A stretch of 64,000 nucleotides of DNA. Origin: Glycomyces fuscus. GTDB lineage: Bacteria; Actinomycetota; Actinomycetes; Streptosporangiales; Streptosporangiaceae. The stretch is from the NCBI GenBank assembly GCA_002529455.1, contig NYMS01000029.1, positions 168,014-232,013 of the forward strand, read 5' to 3'. The translations under genes were made by a program, and so were the position numbers. Shown here one piece after another: positions 59,801-64,000 of this stretch. The notes beneath the pieces were generated by a model, which saw only the letters and a list, made by a program, of their open reading frames with translations, searched no databases and had not been told where the DNA came from. Position 1 is the stretch's first letter. Each line of letters opens with the position of its first letter.

Positions 59801-62309
59801 CGGGGTGGGCGATGGACCACACGGCCGCCTCGGTGGCCCCGCCGAGGGAGACCACCCGCAGGCCGGGGACCCGGCTGCGGATCCGGTCGGGCAGGGTGAC
59901 GGGGATCCAGTCCCCGCTGAGCATCGCCAGGCGCAGGGTGCCGATGTCCCGGTCGCCTCCGGACGAGAGGTAGTCCTCCAGCATCTGCATCTGGGCGGGC
60001 ACCGAGTTCCACACGGTGACACCGTGGCGTTCGACCAGCTCGGCCCAGTGGGAGGGGTCTCCCCGCCGGTCGGCGTCGGGCAGGACGAGGCAGGCCCCGG
60101 CGCCGAGGAGGCCGAAGACGTCGAAGACCGACAGGTCGAAGCCGAGGGAGGCCAGGGCGATCCCGCGGTCCCCGGCGGTGACGCCGAAGCGGCGGCGCAC
60201 GTCGTGCAGGGTGTTGAGGGCGGCGCGGTGGGAGATCATCACACCCTTGGGCGTGCCGGTGGAGCCGGAGGTGTAGATGACGTAGGCCAGGTCGTCGGGG
60301 CCCGCGTCCGTGACGGCCGGGCCGTCCGCCGCGTCCGTGACGGCGCCCGGGTCCTCCTCGGCCACGGTCAGCACCCGGGCACCGGTACCGGCGCCGGCTC
60401 CGTCGGCCGTGCCGGGTTGGGCCAGGACGAGGCCGACCCCGGCGTCGCGGAGCAGGACCCCGCGCCGGGCCTCGGGCTGCCGGGCGTCCACGGGAAGGTA
60501 GGCGCCCCCGGCCATGAGGACGGCGAGGACGGCCACGACCTGTTCCCAGCCCTTGTCCATGACCACGGCGGCGATGTCCCCGCGGCGCAGCCCCTCCTCC
60601 CGCAGCCGGCCGGCCAGGCGGGTGGCGCGGGCCAGGACCTCGCCGTGGGTGAGGACGCGTGTCCCGCAGACGAGGGCCGGGCGCTCGGGGTGGGCCCGGG
60701 CGGCGGCGACGGCATCCTCGTGCAGCAGCCCCTCGGGCAGGGGAGCGGCGGTGTCGTTGGCGGTGCGCCGGGCCCGTTCCTGGTCCGCGGGCAGCGTCAC
60801 CGGCGCGGCCTCGTCCCAGGTCCGTCCCGCGGCCAGGCGGCCCAGGAGGTCGTCGAAGGCGGCGAACATGGCCTCCACGACGCCCTCGCGCAGCACCCCC
60901 TGGCGCACGTCCCAGCGCGCCGACAGGCGGCCCTCCTCGACGACGGCCTGGGCGTCGATCCACACCTGGGGGGTCTGGCTGCGCCCGTAGGTCGGGGAGC
61001 CGAGGCAGCTCCGGTCCTGCGGCTGCGCCTCCTCCATCCCGACGGTGCTGGTGAAGACGACCGGCATGAGGGAGGCGCCGGGCCCGCGCCGCCGGGCCAT
61101 CTCGCGGATGACCTCGACACCGCTGAAGGAGCGGTGGTCCAGGTCCGCCATGAGCTGGTCCTGTGCGGCCCGGGCGCGCCCGGCGAAGGAGTCGGCGGAG
61201 TCGGTGCGCAGCTCCAGCAGGTTCACGGAGGTGAAGTCGCCGACCAGGTGGTCGACGTCGGGGTGGCGGGTGCCGCGGTTGAGCAGGGTGAGGTTGAGGC
61301 AGAAGGCCGGTGCGGCGCTCCAGACCCCGACGACCTCGGAGAACGCCGCGAGGACGGCGGTGGAGGGGGTGATCCCGCGGGCCCTGGCCTGCTCCTGGAA
61401 GCCCTTCCAGGCGTCGGGGTCCAGCCCGGTCTCCCACCGGTCGAAACGGCCCGGTGCGCTGCGGGCGGCGCCGGGCAGCACGGGGAGCTCGGGCCCCGCG
61501 GGGAGGCCGTCGAGGCGCTCCTGCCAGTAGGCGCGGTCGCGTTCGTAGGCGGGCCCCTCGCGCAGGCGGTGCTCGGCCAGCAGGTGGTCGCGGAAGGTGA
61601 TGCCGATCCCGGGCAGTTCGGCGTCCGGGTCCCGGTGCAGGAGGTCGAGTTCGCGCACCAGGACGCGCACGCTGGCGTAGTCGGCTATCAGGAAGTCCAC
61701 GGAGACGTGGAGGATGTCGCCGTCGTCGGCGCGGGTGACGCGCACGTCGAACATCGGCCACGTGCCCGGCTCGTGGACGAGGTGGTCCATCTGCTCCCGG
61801 ACACGCAGGCGGCGGGCGCGGGCCTCCTGCGGGGGGCGTCCGCGCATGTCCTCCACGGCCACGGTGTACTCCGGGACCTCGGGCTCCACCCGTTGGTGGC
61901 CGTCGGGGTCCACGACGGCCCTGAGCATGTCGTGGCGGCGCACCAGCGCGTTCCACGCCCGCTGGAGGCGGTCGGGGGAGAGGTCGCGTACGGGCATCTC
62001 GGCGTAGACCTGGCAGGGGGAGCCGCCGTAGTCGAACGCCCCTCCTCTGCCCAGCAGGTAGGAGGACTGGACGTCGGTCAGTGGGAAGGGGTCGTGGCGG
62101 CCCTGCGGGTCGTGCCGGACCGTGTCCGAGGCCTCCTGGAGGTGGGTGATCAGCCCTTCCCTCTCGGCGCCCAGACGCTCTCTGAGGGCGGGGTCCAGGA
62201 CCCCCTTGGGCGCGCGGAAGCGCAGCTGTCCGTCCTCCACCCACAGGTGGACTCCGAGGTCGTGGAGCTCGGCGAGGAGCTGTGCGCGGCCTCCGTTGTC
62301 GGGAGTCAT
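56802..62309 (-). CDS. NRPS: docking-Cy-A-MT-PCP-TE (PchF-like)
   Basis: 1835 residues. A TubC-like docking segment is at residues 5-58. A heterocyclisation domain follows with D205-x4-D210-x2-S213 in place of HHxxxDG. The adenylation domain has 'YVIYTSGSTGTPKGVMISHR', 'LGFDLSVFDVFGLLGAGACL', 'VTVWNSVPAQMQML' and 'RLYRTGDLGRYRGDGTIEFL', a pattern shared with cysteine-activating PchE/PchF/HMWP domains. An embedded methyltransferase has 'VLEVGAGVGGTSSELIARLA'. The carrier domain reads 'YQMGGDSLLIAQ'. The thioesterase has 'VVGYCMGGLLATEVARNL', where C1608 stands in place of Ser. Order and content match PchF (Cy-A-MT-PCP-TE), predicting an N-methylated thiazolidine/thiazoline end unit. Confidence 0.92.
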   Translation of the reverse strand: MTPDNGGRAQLLAELHDLGVHLWVEDGQLRFRAPKGVLDPALRERLGAEREGLITHLQEASDTVRHDPQGRHDPFPLTDVQSSYLLGRGGAFDYGGSPCQVYAEMPVRDLSPDRLQRAWNALVRRHDMLRAVVDPDGHQRVEPEVPEYTVAVEDMRGRPPQEARARRLRVREQMDHLVHEPGTWPMFDVRVTRADDGDILHVSVDFLIADYASVRVLVRELDLLHRDPDAELPGIGITFRDHLLAEHRLREGPAYERDRAYWQERLDGLPAGPELPVLPGAARSAPGRFDRWETGLDPDAWKGFQEQARARGITPSTAVLAAFSEVVGVWSAAPAFCLNLTLLNRGTRHPDVDHLVGDFTSVNLLELRTDSADSFAGRARAAQDQLMADLDHRSFSGVEVIREMARRRGPGASLMPVVFTSTVGMEEAQPQDRSCLGSPTYGRSQTPQVWIDAQAVVEEGRLSARWDVRQGVLREGVVEAMFAAFDDLLGRLAAGRTWDEAAPVTLPADQERARRTANDTAAPLPEGLLHEDAVAAARAHPERPALVCGTRVLTHGEVLARATRLAGRLREEGLRRGDIAAVVMDKGWEQVVAVLAVLMAGGAYLPVDARQPEARRGVLLRDAGVGLVLAQPGTADGAGAGTGARVLTVAEEDPGAVTDAADGPAVTDAGPDDLAYVIYTSGSTGTPKGVMISHRAALNTLHDVRRRFGVTAGDRGIALASLGFDLSVFDVFGLLGAGACLVLPDADRRGDPSHWAELVERHGVTVWNSVPAQMQMLEDYLSSGGDRDIGTLRLAMLSGDWIPVTLPDRIRSRVPGLRVVSLGGATEAAVWSIAHPVDEVDPGWASIPYGTPLANQTFHVLDHALRDRPDHVPGELYIGGAGLASGYLGDPEQTAHRFVSHPRTGERLYRTGDLGRYRGDGTIEFLGRSDRQVKVRGHRIEPGEVEAALLEAPEVGAAVVLPVGDSALTRRLAAFVQPAPLPGATRPDLGTERARAHARASAAVGGVDPHETAEFMSRLDDACRQGMLHALAAQGVLADPGVEHTLDEIVDATAAAPRHHRLLRRWLLALERDGLLHREGDRLSANLPFDAGARDRAWAHMMELQREDAYPGLLLDYFHQSLVRLPELLRDDTDPLPLLFPEGRVDVSHAAYRDNVISRYVNAAAAESVVGAAAAFGPDRPCRVLEVGAGVGGTSSELIARLAGSHVRYTFTDVSQFFLNEARSRHGDLPWVDYGLFDINRDPREQGLTPNSHDVVVAANVLHNSRDAGLVLERLRGLLAPGGRLVFIETTRENLQIMTSMEFMMPEDDPQEWDYRDERRGTDQTFLSVGQWSRLLAESGADATAVLPGPDDPADSLGQHVFTAVYKSDRAHPRSAELGARLAAALPAHMVPASVTVLDSLPLTSNGKVDAERLVRTLPGAAGGGGDAAEEPREGLERHVAQVWHDLLPVPRVGRNEDFYQMGGDSLLIAQVAGRMRERVPEVGAHYYDTVLRTLLNHPTVAGFAAALGEAAETAPAGSGRHSPGFSLVGTGGSDGEPTRVLVHDGTGTLNPYRSLSPLLAANGPLLGIALDGGRTDDPPEGYIDRLAADYAESLLRHGSRFHVVGYCMGGLLATEVARNLTEAGADVASLSIISSHRLPHDIRDELVLEFVFARILGADTAKLGYPDDAVLARAFDTVLARTPGRVPEGALARLPEEEGLAGAAQAFQALADKGARARFQTMAEAAGTGISGEDVAALYPVYRHSMAAVAAHRPEPYAGDAVFLRESADTRFLPWFRHDMTRFWQELCLGELTVEDVPGDHFSCLREPHVETTARRLVAAQERAPHGTGEGSGR

Positions 62310-64000
62310 AGGGTTCCTTCCTCGAACTCGTGGTCGGCGCGGGACCGGCCCTGGTCCACGAGGGCGGCCAGCTCTCGGACCGTGGGCGCCTCGAAGACGC
62401 GGCGCAGGGGGAGTTCGGCGCCGAAGCGGCGGCGCAGGGCCTCGGTCAGGCGGGTGGCCAGGAGGCTGTCCCCGCCGAGGGCGACGAAGTCGTCGTCGCG
62501 GTTGACGGTGTCCAGGCCGAGCAGGTCGGCCCAGATGTCGGCCACCGCCCGCTCGGTCCCGCCCTCGGGAGGGGCGTCGGCCTCGGGGTTGCGCCCGGCC
62601 TGTTGTTCGGCCAGGGCGGCCAGGGCCGTCCGGTCGATCTTGCCGTTGGCGTTCAGGGGCATCCGCGGCACCGCCACCAGGTGGGCCGGGACCGCGTGTT
62701 CGGGCAGCCGCTCGGCCATGAAGTCCCGCAGCGACTCCGGTACCGCGCCTCCCTCCGTCACGGTCACGAACGCCACCAGCCGGGGCGCGGGGGCGGGGGT
62801 GACCACCACGGCGGCCGTGCCCACCCGGGGGTGGGCGCGTGCGGCGGCCTCCACCTCGCCCAGCTCCAGCCGGTGGCCGCGGATCTTGACCTGCTGGTCG
62901 TCGCGGCCCAGGAACTCCAGCCGGCCGTCGGGCCGGTACCGGCCCTGGTCGCCGGTGCGGTACCAGCGCACCCCCTGCTCGTCGGTGACGAACCGCGCGG
63001 CCGTCGTGGAGGGGTCGCCCCGGTAGCCGACGGCCACGCCCGCGCCGCCGATCCACAGCTCGCCGGGCACCCAGTCCGGCCGGTCCCGGCCGTCGGGGCC
63101 CACCACCCGGAAGCGCTGGCCCGACAGGGGGCGGCCGTAGGGAATCGACGGCCAGTCCGGGGCGGCTTCCGACACCTCCTCGTAGTTGGACCAGATGGCC
63201 GCCTCGGTCGCCCCGCCCATCGCCACGAAGCGGCAGCCGGGGGCCGTCTCCCGGGTTCGACGGGGCAGGTCCAGCGGCACCCAGTCCCCGGACACCATGA
63301 CCACGCGCAGGCCCGACAGGGACTCCTGCGCGCCGGTCGCCGCCTCCAGGAGCATCTGCGCGAGCACCGGGACCGAGTTCCACACCGTCACGCCGTGTTC
63401 CCGCACCGCTGCGCACCAGGCCGTCGCGTCCCGGCGCTGCTCCTCGCCGGGTACGACGATCGCGCCGCCGACACCGAGCAGTCCGAAGACGTCGAAGACC
63501 GACAGGTCGAAGTCCAGAGCCGACACCGCCAACACCCGGTCGTCGGCGCCGATGCCGAAGCGCGCGCACACGTCGGCCACGGTGTTCGTGGCCGAGCGGT
63601 GGGTGACCTCCACGCCCTTGGGCTCGCCCGTGGATCCCGAAGTGAAGATCACGTAGGCCGACGCGTCCGCCTCGACCCGCGCCGGACGCTGCAACGGTTG
63701 GGTCTTCAGCGCGGGGCCCAGGTCGTCCAGGACCAGCTCGGCACCGGCCCGTCGCAGCATGCGCTCCCGGCGCACGGGGGGCTGGTCCACCCCCACGGGC
63801 ACGTAGGTGCATCCCGCCGCGAGCACGCCCAGTACCGCCGCCACCTGTTCGGGGCCCTTGGGCAGGCTCACCGCCACCGTGCCGCCGGGTTCGACGCCGT
63901 GTCCGCGCACGTGTGCGGCCGTCCGTAGAGCGAGTTCGGCCAGCTCCGCGTAGGTCCACTCGCCCCCGTCCCACACCACGGCGACGCGCTCGGGCTCGCG
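62306..64000 (-). CDS. NRPS, 3' part: A-PCP (PchE-like), runs off the window
   Basis: The last 564 residues of a synthetase; the frame stays open to the window end. Adenylation domain: 'GEWTYAELAELALRTAAHVR', 'AYVIFTSGSTGEPKGVEVTH', 'ALDFDLSVFDVFGLLGVGGA', 'VTVWNSVPVLAQML', 'RWYRTGDQGRYRPDGRLEFL' and 'NGKIDRTAL'. Carrier domain: 'DDDFVALGGDSLLATRLTEA'. The A-domain segments resemble those of the neighbouring cysteine-activating module. A PchE-like protein would begin with an aryl carrier and a Cy domain beyond the edge, receiving salicylate from the ligase. Its stop overlaps the next start (ATGA). Confidence 0.9.
   Translation of the reverse strand, partial: REPERVAVVWDGGEWTYAELAELALRTAAHVRGHGVEPGGTVAVSLPKGPEQVAAVLGVLAAGCTYVPVGVDQPPVRRERMLRRAGAELVLDDLGPALKTQPLQRPARVEADASAYVIFTSGSTGEPKGVEVTHRSATNTVADVCARFGIGADDRVLAVSALDFDLSVFDVFGLLGVGGAIVVPGEEQRRDATAWCAAVREHGVTVWNSVPVLAQMLLEAATGAQESLSGLRVVMVSGDWVPLDLPRRTRETAPGCRFVAMGGATEAAIWSNYEEVSEAAPDWPSIPYGRPLSGQRFRVVGPDGRDRPDWVPGELWIGGAGVAVGYRGDPSTTAARFVTDEQGVRWYRTGDQGRYRPDGRLEFLGRDDQQVKIRGHRLELGEVEAAARAHPRVGTAAVVVTPAPAPRLVAFVTVTEGGAVPESLRDFMAERLPEHAVPAHLVAVPRMPLNANGKIDRTALAALAEQQAGRNPEADAPPEGGTERAVADIWADLLGLDTVNRDDDFVALGGDSLLATRLTEALRRRFGAELPLRRVFEAPTVRELAALVDQGRSRADHEFEEGTL

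Noticed and set aside
57744..63026. A 1760-codon open frame on the plus strand antisense to the NRPS
   Set aside because: It is the mirror frame of a GC-rich gene; its translation is low-complexity (Gly/Val/Arg-rich) with no domain, while the opposite strand encodes clear NRPS motifs.

Overview
The window comes from a very GC-rich actinomycete. Codon third positions are almost all G or C, GTG starts are common, and there are many ATGA/GTGA gene overlaps. A filamentous genus such as Nocardiopsis or Streptomyces is likely, but no rRNA or housekeeping marker fixes it. Much of the window is accessory. It holds three specialised-metabolite loci, one catabolic operon, and decayed IS5-type transposase fragments between the blocks.

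Layout. 0.3-3.2 kb: small enzymes (metallo-beta-lactamase fold, ABM monooxygenase, NTF2-like, DUF2461). 3.9-7.8 kb: Rhs and IS5 debris around a MerR regulator that appears to drive both itself and a divergent pair of membrane-protein genes. 8.1-26.3 kb: the main find, a RiPP locus. A precursor with two tandem 28-residue repeats (14.27 kb) is followed by a leader-binding/E1-like protein, an alpha/beta-hydrolase, a YcaO cyclodehydratase, a SagB-like dehydrogenase and a two-gene ABC exporter. Divergently lie a beta-propeller protein, a prolyl-oligopeptidase-like enzyme and a complete FecBCD-type uptake system. A second uptake operon with a methyltransferase lies downstream. Zur-type boxes sit at the shared divergent promoter (14.17 kb) and on the start of the second uptake operon (22.48 kb). 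The simplest reading is a zinc-responsive, Ser/His-rich oxazol(in)e peptide that is made, exported and taken back up as a metal complex.

26.3-31.5 kb: IS5 debris, small membrane proteins, an MFS transporter and a glycosyltransferase. 31.5-39.2 kb: a LysR-controlled operon (MHS-type transporter, flavin monooxygenase, RidA, DUF1028, M20 amidohydrolase, aspartase-like lyase with a C-terminal frameshift). 39.7-44.8 kb: a lanthipeptide locus with a DrrAB-type transporter, a 53-residue precursor and a LanL-like synthetase whose cyclase site reads Cys...Cys-Cys-Gly. 45.1-46.2 kb: a methyltransferase and an unrecognised broken gene.

46.4-64.0 kb (running off the end): a pyochelin/watasemycin-like NRPS locus. 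It has a class II DAHP synthase, a salicylate-type aryl-AMP ligase, a PNPOx-like flavoenzyme, a methyltransferase, an ABC-2 exporter, an NTF2-like protein, a type II thioesterase, a thiazolinyl imide reductase, a saccharopine-dehydrogenase-like protein, a Cy-A-MT-PCP-TE synthetase with a cysteine thioesterase nucleophile, and the A-PCP end of a second synthetase.

All functional statements rest on reading motifs and context by eye. No database search or GC calculation was run.
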